From assembly GCF_042453785.1 (NCBI RefSeq), contig NC_091671.1, forward strand, positions 11,106,001-11,170,000: 64,000 bases of DNA, in the 5' to 3' direction. A model generated the notes under the pieces. The model was not told the DNA's origin. It saw nothing but the letters and a program-made list of their open reading frames with translations, and did not search any database. Of the stretch, positions 1 through 11,640 are shown piece after piece. How positions within the stretch are numbered: the stretch's first letter is position 1; each line of letters begins with the position of its first letter. Source of the DNA: Malus domestica (lineage: Eukaryota; Streptophyta; Magnoliopsida; Rosales; Rosaceae). Both the position numbers and the translations under genes were made by a program.

Positions 1-2200
1 AGAGATCACGAGGGTTGATCTCAGAAATCGAAGAGCCGTTTGCTTTCTCAAAAGTTGGGCTGCTCAAAGACCACGAAGGCCGATCTCAGAAATCGAAGAG
101 GCGCTCGCTTTCTCAAAAGCTGGGCTCCCTAGAGACCACGAGGGCCGATCTCAGAAATCGAAGAGGCACCTACTTTTCCAGCCTTGTCAGCACCTGTCAC
201 ACGCACACTCAGCTTTGCGGAAATTATGGGCATTCTGTCAAAGACTTCTGGGGAAGTAGAAAACACATGAATCTTACTGTTCAATCACCCACTTCCCACA
301 CGCAACAATAGCTCATGGGTACCACAGATAACTTTGCCAAAGTTCTCTGCCAAAGTTGAGCACGTGAAGCTTGCAGCTCCCACTACATCGCTCTGACCAA
401 GAAGGGTAAAAGAATAGCAAAGAAACAGCACTAACAAAGTTTAGACCCATAAATTTTGAAGGTCTAGCTACCATATTATTACCCACAAGGGTAAAGGAAC
501 AGTACCACTGCTGGATAATTGGAAAGTCCATGTATGTCAACCTCTGTGCTTCGTGGCAAGGTAGACTAGCAAACATGCCCAACCTTTACTCACATTCGAG
601 AAAACACTCCCAATAAGATTGCTTGCTCCAAAATCGAAGAGGCACCGTCCTTCGAATCTAAAGAGCCAGACTCCCAACATGACTACTTTCTTAAAAATCG
701 AAGAGAGGGTAAAGGAACAGTACCATTGCTGGATAATTGGAAAGTCCCTGTGTGTCAACCTCTGTGCTTCGTGGCAAGGTAGACTAGCAAACTTGCCCAA
801 CCTTTACTCACATTCGAGAAAACACTCCCAACAAGATTGCTTGCTCCAAAATCGAAGAGGCACCGCCCTCCGAATCTCGAGAGCCACTCTCCCAACATGA
901 TTACTTTCTCAAAAATCGAAGAGACACTGCTCCCCGAATCTCGAGAGCCAGACCCCCAGCATGATTGCTTTCTCAAAAATCGGTGAGGCACCGTTCTCCG
1001 AATCAATCGAAGAGGCGCTCGCTTTCTCAAAAGCTGGGCTGCTCAGAGACCACGAGGGTCGATCTCAGAAATCGAAGAGGCACCTACTTTTCTAGCCTTG
1101 TCAACACCTGTCACACGCACACTCAGCTTTGCAGAAATTATGGGCATTCTGTCGAAGACTTCTGGTGAAGTAGAAAGCACATGAATCTTACTGTTCAATC
1201 ACCCACTTCCCACACGCAACAATAACTCATGGGTACCACAGATCACTTTGCCAAAGTTCTCTGCCAAAGTTGAGCACGTGAAGCTTGCAGCTCCCACTAC
1301 ATCGCTCTGACCAAGAAAGGTAAAAGAATAGCAAAGAAACAGCACTAACAAAGTTTAGACACATAAATTTTGAAGGTCTAGCTACCATATTATTACCCAC
1401 AAGGGTAAAGGAACAGTACCACTGCTGGATAATTGGAAAGTCCCTGTGTGTCAACCTCTGTGCTTCGTGGCAAGGTAGACTAGCAAACATGCCCAACCTT
1501 TACTCACATTCGAGAAAACAGTCCCAACAAGATTGCTTGCTCCAAAATCGAAGAGGCACCTTCCTCCGAATCTCGAGAGCCAGACTCCCAACATGACTAC
1601 TTTCTCAAAATCGAAGAGAGGGTAAAGGAACAGTACCATTGCTGGATAATTGGAAAGTCCCTGTGTGTCAACCTTTGTGCTTCGTGGCAAGGTAGACTAG
1701 CAAACATGTCCAACCTTTACTCACATTCGAGACAACACTCCCAACAAGATTGCTTGCTCCAAAATCGAAGAGGCACCGCCTTCCGAATCTCGAGAGCCAG
1801 ACTCCCAACATGATTACTTCCTCAAAAATCGAAGAGACACTGCTCTCCGAATCTCGAGAGTCAGACCCCCAGCATGATTGCTTTCTCAAAAATCGAAGAG
1901 GCATCGTTCTCCGAATCTCGAGAGCCAGATACCACAAACCACTTTTTCAAAGTGCTCTGACAGAGTTAAAACATGTGAAACTGGCAGCTCCCACTACCGT
2001 GCTATGACCAAGCAGGGTAAAGGAATAGCATTACTACTTGTTGTTAGGGAGACTCCTATATATGTCGACCTCCATCCCCAACGGACAGGCAGACCTGCAA
2101 AAATGCTCAACCCTTCATCATATCTGAGAGGGCACTCCCAACAAAGCCTTTCGAAATATTCAGCTTTCTTTCCCCCCGATAATACCTCTGCAAACAAGCT
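1..2200. repeat. Tandemly duplicated repeat block (LTR-like)
   Basis: This is a block of internally repeated sequence. A segment starting near 150 recurs near 1061 at close to a 0.91 kb period, with only scattered mismatches over more than 400 bp. Inside it a shorter unit, recognisable by the phrases AAATCGAAGAGGCACC and TCTCGAGAGCCAGA, recurs many times on the plus strand. The open frames here are short and follow the repeat period, so I do not regard them as genes. The organisation (short subrepeats inside a longer duplication, followed downstream by LTR-like sequence) suggests the repeat-rich LTR of a large retrotransposon entering from the left, but neither LTR end is defined here. Confidence 0.7.
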
Positions 2201-3279
2201 ATACTAGAGCAAGAATATCTCATATCATCAGGGTTAAAAGCAAGAGTATCCCATATCATGCTTTTTCCCTGTTTTTTCTTTTGGCCTTGTTTTTACCTGC
2301 AAGACAAGGAGAAAGAGAGCAATCAGTCAACACTTGGAATCAAGCTTCCAGCCAGGAACTGACTGCCTGGAACCCCTTACCTGATTACTTACCTGGCATT
2401 GCTCTCGAGTACTCATCTTCATCATCTTATGTTTCCAGGGAAGATTCCGCATCTGCTTGAGGAACAGATAGGGCAAGTGCGAAGGATACAAGGAAGCATG
2501 TGGAGACAAGCGTAACAGCACACGTGCCGATACATCCATTACTCTGTCAAAAGCAAAAGTATCCCATATCAGCAGGGTGGAACGTACTCTAGATTTGATG
2601 GACTTGTTTTGACCCTCAAATTCTTCAGTCGGCCTTATACTCTGGAGGAAACCAGAAAACCCTCCAGCTCAGTTCAAGAATAAGCCTGTGGAAAGTTACT
2701 TCTTCAAAAGCAAAAGTATCTCATATCATCTCTTCTCATTTTTCTTCTCTTTATCCTTCATGCTGCTGCAAGATGGGGAGAAGGTGAACAATCAGTCGGA
2801 GCTCTGATTGCTTACCTTGTCTGTCACCTCTTTCAGCAGACCCCCTAGCTCGGCGACTTGGGGGACTCCTACTACATGGTTTGTATCGCGCTTGACCAAG
2901 CCTGAAACTACAAGTAAGCTTCAAGTGAAATTGATACATTACCTTGTGCATCTCCACCAGTTAAAGATACCACCCCTGGATGGAGGAAGAGTACTTCCAG
3001 AGAAGATGCCACATCTACCTATGAGACAGATAAGGCAAGTCAAGACGACACCACACTCCGATACTTAGAAGTTTCGTGATTACGAGATCATTCTCCCACA
3101 ATATTTCCTAATGTCATTTGTACTAAATCATTCACTCGTACTCACTAAAGGAGAGCTTGAACCTATGTACTTGTGTAAACCCTTCACAATTAATGAGAAC
3201 TCTTCTATTCCGTGGACGTAGCCAATCTGGGTGAACCACGTACATCTTGTGTTTGCTTTCCTATCTCTATCCATTTATA
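2201..3279 (+). mobile_element. Probable LTR-retrotransposon remnant
   Basis: The phrase AAAGCAAAAGTATCYCATATC and close variants recur at about 2210, 2240, 2550 and 2710, in the style of LTR subrepeats. Near 3170-3280 the sequence looks like an LTR 3' end with an AATGAG signal and a run of short AT-rich words, directly before LINE sequence. I see no gag or pol coding and no certain boundary, so this is a remnant call only. Confidence 0.4.
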
Positions 3280-3928
3280 TACTTATCCACACTAATGACC
3301 GGAGCAATCTAGCGAAGATCACAAAAAGCGACCGTTTTCGTTACCTAGGATCTATCTTGCAAGAGAACGGAGAATTAGATGGAGATCTCAACCATAGAAT
3401 ACGAGCTGGATGGAAAGAGTGCATCCGGCGTGTTGTGTGACCGTCGTAGGCCACTGAAGCTCAAGGGAAAATTTTATAGGACGGCAATAAGGCCAGCGAT
3501 GTTGTATGGCAGAGAATGTTGGGTGGTGAAGCATCAACACGTACACAAAATGGGTGTAGCGGAGATGAGGATGCTTCGTGGGATGTGTGGGCACACGAGA
3601 AAGGATAAGATTGGGAATGAGGATATCCGAGGTAAAGTAGGAGTAGCCGAAATTGTAGGAAAGATGAGAGAAAATCGGCTCTGGTGATTTGGACATGTGC
3701 AAAGAAGGCCGACTGACGCTCCGGTTCGAAGATGTGACTACGGGACAGAGGTTCAGGGCCGAAGGGGTAGAGGAAGACCTAGGAAAACTTTGGAAGAGAC
3801 TCTAAGAAAAGACTTAGAGTACTTGGATCTAACGGAGGGCATGACACAAAACCGAGCGCAATGGCGTTCTAGGATTCATATAGCCGACCCCACTTAGTGG
3901 GAAAAGGCTTTGTTGTTGTTGTTGTTGT
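3280..3928 (+). pseudogene. 5'-truncated RTE-type LINE, reverse transcriptase C-terminus
   Basis: The translated fragments read as the C-terminal part of a plant RTE-clade LINE reverse transcriptase: RFRYLGSILQENGELDGD in one frame, then KGKFYRTAIRPAMLYG and MGVAEMRMLRGMCGHTRKDK in a second frame after a frameshift near 3415. A TGA follows near 3685, and then comes the last piece, GHVQRRPTDAPV to HIADPT with a TAG at 3895. The 3' end has the usual conserved words, CCGACCCCACTTAGTGG, then an (GTT)n tail at 3911-3928 rather than poly(A), typical of this clade. Everything upstream of the C-terminal third is missing, which fits 5' truncation during target-primed insertion. It is non-functional. 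Confidence 0.85.
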
Positions 3929-4044
3929 TATTCTTTAAAATGCCTCAAGATAGCGGGCAAAGACAAACGCCAGAAGGACGATCAAGAGCTTTGGCAGTGC
4001 ATGAAGTCCAAAAAAGCGGGATTTCCTGTATTTTACAAGGCGTA
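3929..4044 (+). pseudogene. 116 bp fragment of the SEN2 gene
   Basis: This stretch matches positions 45674-45789 of the SEN2 gene in this same window with three mismatches in 116 bases by direct comparison. It corresponds to SEN2 codons from about SLKCLKIAG to FPVFYKA. It begins exactly where the (GTT)n tail of the LINE ends and stops at the three-base duplication flanking the next MITE. It cannot encode anything useful. The high identity means the copy is young or came from a very similar paralogue. Confidence 0.9.
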
Positions 4045-4241
4045 GGCCTAGTTTGGGAGTGAGGTGCTTAAAAAACCCACTATCATACTGCTCGTTTAAT
4101 GAAAAGACCCACTATTATACTGTTTTTTTTTTCCAAAAGCACTTTTACAAAAAAGTTTACCAAACGCTCTGCTGATTTATTTCACAGCCACTTATTCTCA
4201 CAGCAGTTTTTTTTCAAAACACAGCAATATCAAACCAGCCC
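4045..4241 (-). mobile_element. Tourist-type MITE
   Basis: The element starts GGCCTAGTTTGGG and ends CAAACCAGCCC, forming imperfect terminal inverted repeats, with GTA on both sides (4042-4044 and 4242-4244) as a three-base target-site duplication. The subterminal words (GCACTTTTACAAAAAAGTTTACC, shortened here, and ACAGCAGTTTTT) match the larger MITE at 62248-62623 in opposite orientation. The three-base duplication and the GGSC-type ends point to the PIF/Harbinger group. Confidence 0.8.
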
Positions 4242-4244
4242 GTA

Positions 4245-4952
4245 TTAGGGTTTAGGCATTTTAGTCCTACAACATCTTAGAATCTATAAAAGAAGCATTG
4301 GTTATTGCAACGCTGACGAATAAGCAAGGAATCAAATAACAAACCACTTCAAATGTCTCGGCGTCTAATAACCGGAAGTTAATGACTTACATTAATACAT
4401 TCACAATATCATCTTCTAGAACTTAAAACCTAACTTGTAAACCCTTCAACTGAAAATCTTTCTTTGAAAGATTACAGCTTTTTAATGTCATAAAAATAAA
4501 TCTTCTTGTAATATTTAAAAAAACAAAAACATTTCCTCACAAAAAGTAACACTAAAAAAGCTTGTCCTTCCAAATAAAAATCACTAAAAGTAATCCAACT
4601 AGCACCATTATCCATCGAAACAAACAGATCATTTGAAACTATACAAATCGATATAATCCTCAAAACAACGGCTTCCAAATAAATTCATTCAATTTCTTCC
4701 AAGCAGAGAAACATGAACATATATACATTCGATACTCGGATCCAAACAGGTTTAATAATTTCCGGTAAATAATATAATCTCAGTCGCAAAAGAATCTATC
4801 TCCTCCATAAGCTACTTTGTCTAACTATAATTTACAAATTTACAGAGATTTCAAGCAGATTTATGCGACAAATTCAATCGAGAATATAGTTTCAAAGAAA
4901 ACGAACAGAGAGTGAAGAGTAGATTGAAAGGAAGAAGGAAGCGGAAGCTTAC
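4245..4952 (-). other. AT-rich interval, possible intron or remnant of the 4957 gene
   Basis: I find no convincing exon here on either strand. If the candidate gene starting at 4957 on the minus strand is real, this interval would be its first intron, cut off on the left by the MITE and LINE insertions. Confidence 0.3.
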
Positions 4953-5110
4953 CCCATGGCGACGGAACAAGAAGATAGTGTGCGATTAGCAGGGAGAGAT
5001 TTGGAGCCGCAGGAAGAAGAAGAGCTTCTTGGTCGCTAACAGCAAGAAGAAACCCTAAGGGCTTATCGCGCTTGCTTAAATATAAGCCTTCTCGTTGGGC
5101 TTACAAGCTA
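4953..5110 (-). promoter_or_regulatory. Candidate ribosomal-protein-type promoter and first exon
   Basis: Read on the minus strand there is a site II-like GGGCTTA/AGCCCAAC word near 5090-5110, a TATA-like TATATTTAAG near 5079, a telo-box complement (AAACCCTAA on plus at about 5049), and then a pyrimidine-rich leader ending at GTCGCCATGGGGTAAGC. The last words can be read as ATGGG followed by a GTAAGC splice donor at 4952. Telo-box plus site II plus TOP-like leader plus a first exon of only ATG-Gly is the usual layout of plant ribosomal-protein genes. No second exon is visible downstream, so the gene is probably truncated. The family cannot be named. Confidence 0.35.
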
Positions 5111-6550
5111 GACTTTTGCGAGATCATGGGCCTGAACTCATATAAGCTTCCAACACATAAGCCCACTGTGATGGAAATATCCACACAAAACCTCTATTTT
5201 GATTTTTAGGTTTCTATGTTAGCTCTTTCCATATAAATACTTGTCATGTATTTTAAAAAGTGCATTACTTGTTTAACAGGCGTTTTTCACGTGGTGAATA
5301 CATGATTTAAGAGAGTTTCTAGCAACGAGGATACTGTCACGTGATATTATTATTGCACAGAGCCGTATGTATTTGTTTTTTTATAAATATAAATTAAAAG
5401 TGAAATATATCAATTATGTCGCCCATCAATATTATAGTACATGACAATATTTCCAGAACACATAAAAATGTCTCTAGAATCAAGGAGTTCTAGCTACAAT
5501 TCATAATTTTTTCATACTAAATGGTTATCTTTTGGCCTCGTTTGGTATAAATGATTGAATTGGAATGGCGAGCACACTATTTTCAAGATATATTGAAGAT
5601 AAAAAATGAAAAATTGTGACCAACTTAAAGGTAGGAGATAGATTACTCAAGAAGAAAACTTATACATTCTAATATTTTCCCAAAATAGAAAGATTAGAAA
5701 GGAAATTTTTTCTTCATGTTCCTTCAATATCTACCTTAAATTTAGAAGTTATCTATTTCATTCCAATCCTCTATCCCAAACGAGACATCTTATTTCATTC
5801 CAAAAGTTTTCAGAATTGTGCATTTCAAAATTTTGTAAATAATAATTTATACTTTAAAACATGTGAATAATCATCTCCTACCTAACAGGTGGGAAAATAA
5901 ATTGATATTATAACGATATCTTTACACTAAGGATAGAAAGAATAAATTAGTATCAAACTCACTATTCAACTAGATTCGAACTTAAGACTTCGCACTTCCA
6001 AATGAAAAGGAACTGTAATCTCCTTTTCAAAATGTCACATTTTGCTTGGGAGAATAATTCCAAACAAAAGACATGGAATACTTGACGTAAAACTAAGTGC
6101 AGTAGCATTCTAGAATTCATACAACCGACCTTAAATAGGAAATTGCTGTTCAACAATTCACAGAGGAACTAAGCAAATAGAAGCTAAACAATGATGGTAA
6201 ATATCAGCACAACTAACCTAGATACTTTACTAATCAATATTGTCTCGCATAACAGTGAATCTTGTCCCGACCAATACATACATATACCTTCCATCACTCA
6301 TGGCAGCAAAGATCAATATTCGAATGAAACAGCAAACTTCATCACAATGAACCAAAATATTTCTGCATTGCAGCCACTACACCGGTAATAGAAGCTAAGT
6401 AGATTGCCGACTTTTAAACAAACCGGGGCAGCCATGCCCCGAAAACTAGAAAGCTAGTTAGAAAATATGAGCAAGAACAATACTTGCAAACATGGAAGAC
6501 ACAAATAATTGATGGATGTATCGATTTATCAACCTGCCCGGCTGCATTTT
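5111..6550. other. Intergenic, one MITE inside
   Basis: Apart from the MITE at 5534-5786 I see no gene. The right part (about 6200-6550) is downstream of the ICR gene and probably contains its 3' UTR. Confidence 0.5.
5534..5786. mobile_element. MITE with GGCCTCGTTTGG ends
   Basis: The left end reads GGCCTCGTTTGGTAT and the right end reads ATCCCAAACGAGAC, its inverted counterpart. The next words, ATTGAATTGGAATGG on the left and CATTCCAATCCTCT on the right, also pair. The interior is AT-rich and non-coding. I could not find a clean target-site duplication, so the exact ends may be off by a few bases. Confidence 0.6.
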
Positions 6551-9500
6551 CTATTTATGCGGCTTCTTCCAAAAGACCCCAATCTTCTTTAGCACGTTTC
6601 CATTTTTCTTCTTCAGTAAATCATCATCCATATCTTCAGAGTCAGGCGAGCCAAACTTCCCGGTGACATGATTATAGCTGCTGTCCAATGACCCAGTTCT
6701 CTCCATCAGCTTGCCGTTATTTCCTGGTGAAAGCATGGTTGCAGCTGCCTCAGCTGCCTTCCTCCACTGGTCAGACTGCACCTTTAACCTTCTAAGTTCA
6801 CCCTCCATTTCTGCATTGGCTGCCTGTGCTGCCTCCAGCTGTTCCGCCACTCTTGCTACCTTCTTGCTGCTCTTGTCTGCCTCCTCCATCACAATGCCAA
6901 GCTTCACGAGAGCCTCTCGTTCTGCACACCTTGCAGCCTCTACTTCCGCCTCTACCTCATTCTTAACTTTACTTTGGCTTTTGTTGATTTCCAACCTGAG
7001 TGTTTCATTCTCTTCTGAAATACTCTGCAGTTCCGTTTCCTTGTCCATCAAATGAGCCTTTAAATCCGTAACATGCCCTTTTAGTTCTTTCAATTCCTTT
7101 TCCAGTTCATACTCTCTCTGGCATGAAAGGCTTTTATCAAGCTTCGAATTGAGCCCCTCGTTCTCCTCTGTAATGCCTTGTAATTCAGTTTCCTTGTCCA
7201 TCAGGTGGGCCTTCAACTCTTCTACTTCAGCTTTGGTTTTCGTTAATAACGTATCCAGTTCATGAGCACTTCTTAGCTGCATGGTGCTCTGAATTTTTTC
7301 TTCGTGGTATTTGGTCTCAGCAGTTTGAAGAGTAGATCTTAGACGTGCCACTTCAGACTTCAAGTCATGGAGTTCTGCCTCAGTTTGGTTTGACTCCATA
7401 GTCTCTTGCTTTTCTCCAAATTTTTGCTGAAGGTCATTGTCACCAGCCTGATTTTGTGAAACGTTGCTGCTTGCATTAATCAGGTCAGCCTTGAGTTTGC
7501 TAACGAGTTCTTCTAGTAAATTTACACGCGCCCTCGATTGATCTAACTCTGAAGAAATGCACTTGTAAGCTTCTGTCGATTTCATGTCATCTAATCTGAG
7601 CGCCTCCATTGTTGTTCTCGCGGTCTCCAGCTGCAGTAGGGTTTCACTAACCATTGCTTGTGCTTGAGCTTCGGATGCCTTGCAGTCCTTTAATTGTGTT
7701 TTCATGTTTTCCACAAGAGAAAGTGTTTCTGCCAAGTTTTCTTTCAAGCTTTGAAGCTCGGCATTTGTTAATTCTGCATGCTTCGTTTGATCAGCCTCAG
7801 ATGCAGCTACTGCTTCAAGCTGCGCCTTCAGCCTCTCAATCTCATCAACGGCAGATGCCAAGGCAGCTGAGTCAGCTGAGTGCTGCTTCTGCACAGCCTC
7901 AAGCTCGGACTGCCACGCTTGATCTCTTTCTTGTGAAATCTTGTGAAGCTTGATAACACGAGCTTCCTCAGAAATAGAAAGCTCAGGAAGCACCAGCTGG
8001 GATTCTTCGAGCTTCGAAGACAAGGCCAGTACTTGCTTCTTGGAGTCCTCAGCATCTTGCTGAGCTTGCTTCTTGCATGATTCAGATGATTGCAGCTGGT
8101 TCTTTGCTTTCTTCAGATCCTCTTGGAGCTGAGAAATCTGAGATTCCAATTCAGATATTCTACTTGGGCCCTTCTTCTGCGTCAAGAACAGAGATGAAGT
8201 TTTAGAATTTTTCTTGCAAATTATCTCAAGAAAGACGGGCAGTGCATGCAATCCAAGCATTTTTACTTGCTAATCCCACCACTAACAGTAAAAAGTACCC
8301 AATTGAAGGTAATTTTTGGGAAAGATTAAGACGAGTTCATGTTAATGTGTTGAATTGTGTCAGATAACTTTAAGATGGAAAAAAAATATTCCACCCAGGG
8401 TTTAGACTATACAAACTGTACACTCCAGTGGTTACAGCATTCTATAGATTGTGAAAGAGCAGGACTCATGGAGTTTGTTCAAAAGTACCTCAAACAATGG
8501 ACTTCTGGGTGACCGCCGCTCAGTGACTTTTGGGCTTCTTTCTTTAGGTGTTCTTTTAGCTTGACTTGAAGTAGATGCGGAATCAGTAGTCTCCAATGCA
8601 GTTGGCCTGAGTTGGCGAACAGCTCGAGAGGAGACCTTTCGAGGAGGAGAGCCCCTTCGAGGCACTTCAGAGGAGCCACTTCTGATAAAAATTTAAAAAA
8701 TCAGTGAAATAATAACAATCACAAGCTTCTAGGAATCAAAATGGCAACAGGAATCCTCAGCTTCAGAACCTATAGAAACAGACCGGAGTTTCTGTCAACG
8801 AACATACTATAGTTATAACTCCCTTTTTTTTGGCTTCAACGTTTTAATTCTATATTGTATCCAGTTTGAATTACATCAAAACTTACATTCTATCTCTCCA
8901 TTAAAAAAATTACTCAAAGTTTGAGAATCCTAATTATTGAAATCGTCAAATGCCAACATCCTTAAGTAATAATCCCCCATAACATGGAACAATTCGCACA
9001 AACCAAGACCAAGAAAACCACATACACTTTGTTGCAACACTTCTTTGAACAGTGAAGAAAACTTTTCCTGCAATGACCACAGAGAATGATGCGGAAAATT
9101 ACAAAAATTTTGTGATGAGATTTATTGGTTACCAGGAAAGTCTAATTTTGAGTTTGCCAAATGCAACATGGTGACATGAATTTCCTTCATTAGGTAAGAT
9201 GTTTTAAATAATGATATTGATAGCAAGTAATGATAATATTATTTTCCCACGTTGAACGAAAAATCAAAGAGAACATATAAACAAATTTCACAACAAATAA
9301 ATCCTTAATCTAATGCCGGAGGAGTTTATGCAACTAAAGTCGCTTAATTGGTCCAAGAGGAGCCCCTTATGGTCCTTCGATAGCTCCAGTGGGTCCTGAA
9401 TGCTGCAGTATAGCTGTCAAGAAGCCTCAGAATTCCCTCAAAGGAAGGATACAACAAGTTGCCAAATCTTTACGATGATGCAGATAGACAGATATGATTA

Positions 9501-9914
9501 CCAAGGACCTTACCACAGAACTGGTCCACTATTTTCAGCGGTGGAAACGTCACAAATAGATTAGTAAACTGAAAAGAAACACATGATGCGACTACAAGTA
9601 TGATCACAGAAATAGGACAAACCCCTAAACCAGATGTAAGGACTTTTGAGTTTATTTGAACAAAAAAAGAGAAGCTGCTATGACATCGGTTTTGCAGCAT
9701 CGCTGAACACTAGTACTACTAATCTCATTAGATTATACACAGCAATACAGATAAATATGCAACATTACAGAACAACATTACCTCTTGCCCCAGAAAAAAC
9801 AAACCAACGATGCATTTGAACAAGCAACCACACGAACAAGCTTATTTAGAGGAGAACAAGAAGCCAATCACGTAAAAGGGCAAGCGAAAGTCACCTTGCT
9901 TTGGGGGTCTGCAT
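6551..9914 (-). CDS. ICR/RIP-family ROP GTPase interactor (612 aa, 3 coding exons)
   Basis: Members of this family are coiled-coil scaffolds that bind active ROP (plant Rho) GTPases and link them to microtubules or exocytosis at the cell cortex. The coding exons I derive are 9895-9914 (MQTPKA plus part of Arg), 8489-8681 and 6551-8176, joined at GT-AG sites, for 612 residues. The N-terminus has the family blocks [12 protein letters not shown] and [11 protein letters not shown], then [21 protein letters not shown] begins a coiled coil lasting to about residue 555. [10 protein letters not shown] at about 541-550 is the conserved family block needed for ROP binding, and the basic, aromatic end GVFWKKPHK closes the protein. 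The length fits the long members (ICR2/ICR3 of Arabidopsis) better than the ~340-residue ICR1 type. A 12-residue phrase, [12 protein letters not shown], occurs twice (about 392 and 443). The frame is clean throughout and the gene looks functional. Confidence 0.92.
8177..8488 (-). other. ICR intron 2
   Basis: The donor GAG|GTACTT (minus) lies after 8489 and the acceptor GACGCAG ends at 8177. The reading phase is 0, joining PLFE to KKGPS, the order seen in the family. Open frames crossing these borders are read-through. Confidence 0.85.
8682..9894 (-). other. ICR intron 1 (1.2 kb)
   Basis: Donor AGCAAG|GTGAC and acceptor TTTTTATCAG. It splits an Arg codon (AG|A). No other gene is seen inside. 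Confidence 0.8.
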
Positions 9915-11333
9915 AATGCAACTGCCTTTTCTACCTGCAAAAGTTGCGCTTCGCTACTTGAATGCCCTCGACCCACCAAGACCTGAAAAAGTTGAAGCAA
10001 GATCACAAGACCGGGACGAGGGAATCCAATGTTTCAAATGTTCAAAGAAATAAAGTGGTTTCATGAGGGACATGTGCTTCTTATCGTTCACACAGAAAGA
10101 CATTATGGCTAAGATGTGCCAACTGTACATCCGTACCAACCATTTTATCCAACCCAAAAAAAGAAAACAAAAATAGCATCTCGAAAACCAATTAAAGCTT
10201 GGTACCGAGTTGCAAGTGGTGGATTGCCTTCAACCCACTACGTACTCTCGGGTTCAAACCCTCTTCCTCTCTTTAGCGTGTAGCTTAATGTAGTAATATC
10301 GCTTGCGAGTGGCAGATCGTTTTCAACCCACTACGAAGTCTGGGGTCCAAACCCTCTTTTATTTCCTTAGTGTAGCTTATGGTGGTAGCATCGCTCGTAT
10401 TATAAAAAATTCTTGCAACAAGTCCCGCATGTGCTCATGATCCATCATTGTAAGCACAGCTAGCCAATCATGATTACAGAAATACCCCTAATTCTCACAA
10501 TGAGCATTTGTTAACTTTGTTTCGTACAAGGGTAGTTTCGGGTTCGAGAGAAAGAAAAAGAAGGGTGGCCACCTCCAGTTCTGCCGTGAAATGGGGGGAC
10601 TAATTTGAAGTTGATGAACAAAAAAATAGGTTTCTTTTCTCAAAGGTTGTGTCTTGATTTTTTAGGAAAACACCATTTTCTCGGAAGTGTACCATTTTTT
10701 CCCGAGAAACAAACAGATCTAAAGACAACATAAACTCAACGACTATAAAATAAAAATATGGAATCAGAATCTGCAGGAAAAGCAAGTAATGCAGCCAAAT
10801 AAAACTGAAGAGGAAAAGCAAAAGTTGAGAACTTGATTGTACAGAACAACTTTTTGAGATTCGATTCTGCTTTTTTGAAGCCGGAAAAAGACAAAGAAAA
10901 GCCTGCAAATGTTGAAGCACTTGAGCAGAAAAAGAGAAGCTGCTGGATTGTGATGTATCACACAGCAGAGGAGCTTCTTTTTATGCTCAAATTTCATCCG
11001 AAAAGAAGTTAAAAAGAAGCATCATTACGCTTGAGACTCTACAAACATAAATTTAAAACAAAAATAAAAAACCAGTAAACTATGAGGATGAACAACAAGA
11101 ACAAACCGTGTTTGGTTGCCTAGAAAATGTGGGAAAAGAAAAAGAAACAGAAACCCATTTTTGAAACGGAAAACCCATTAAACATTAGAAAACCAACTGC
11201 TGAAAATGCACAAAAAAATGGGGCTTTTATCTATCTGCCCACATTTTCACATCACACAAATGACTGAATGAAAGCAGATTAAATGAGAGAGTTCACAAAA
11301 AAACTACCCAAAAAAATGAAAAATCACACTTAC
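9915..11333 (-). other. ICR 5' UTR: short second exon and 1.4 kb leader intron
   Basis: Bases 9915-9934 are leader sequence next to the ATG, preceded by the acceptor TTTTGCAG. The rest, 9935-11333, runs back to a GTAAGT donor at 11333-11328 and is read as a leader intron. A long first intron in the leader is common in plant housekeeping-type genes. It contains the SINE-like repeat at 10196-10411 and no convincing open frame. Confidence 0.65.
10196..10411 (+). repeat. SINE-like tandem dimer
   Basis: Two related ~90 bp halves share the words GTGG(A)CAGAT/GGATTG, CAACCCACTACG and GGTTCAAACCC or GGTCCAAACCC. GGTTCAAACCC resembles a tRNA-type B box. The second half ends in an A/T-rich stretch. 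This looks like a dimer of a tRNA-derived SINE, but I cannot define the A box or a flanking duplication. Confidence 0.4.
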
Positions 11334-11640
11334 TTGGTCAGCTTGTGGGAGATAATGATGTATATTTTGACAATGCAGAGAGGCAGGTAGTACCGAAGAG
11401 TATGAAAACTGTTCACTTTCTTCTTCTTCTTCTTCTAATTTTGCTGTTGCAATTTTCGAGGCTTTCTCTCTCTAAATTGGATATTTTTGTGCTTTGTGTG
11501 TTGGGAGAGTTTTGAAGAGTGGAGAGCGTGGACTGTGTTTTTGAGTGCGAGTACGATAGAGGAGCGGAGGAGAGAGGGAGAGAGAGAGAGAGAGAGGGAG
11601 AGATGTAAAAGTTAAAAAACGCAGTGCCAGAGAAAACAGA
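11334..11640 (-). promoter_or_regulatory. ICR first (untranslated) exon and core promoter region
   Basis: On the minus strand a CT-rich tract (11575-11605 as GA on plus) is followed by leader sequence with a CTTCTT run and ends CTGACCAA|GTAAGT at 11334. CT tracts next to the start of transcription are frequent in plant core promoters. There is no ATG in a long frame, in agreement with an untranslated exon. The exact transcription start is not visible. Confidence 0.6.

Noticed and set aside
4260-4420. A snoRNA in a presumed ribosomal-protein intron
   Set aside because: A CGCTGACGAATAAGC word looks C/D-like at first, but no proper C box (RTGATGA) with a matching D box and terminal stem was found.
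4958-5040. Plus-strand small protein MATEQEDSVRLAGRDLEP (27 aa)
   Set aside because: It lies antisense in a likely ribosomal-protein leader, is too short to judge and has no splice continuation.
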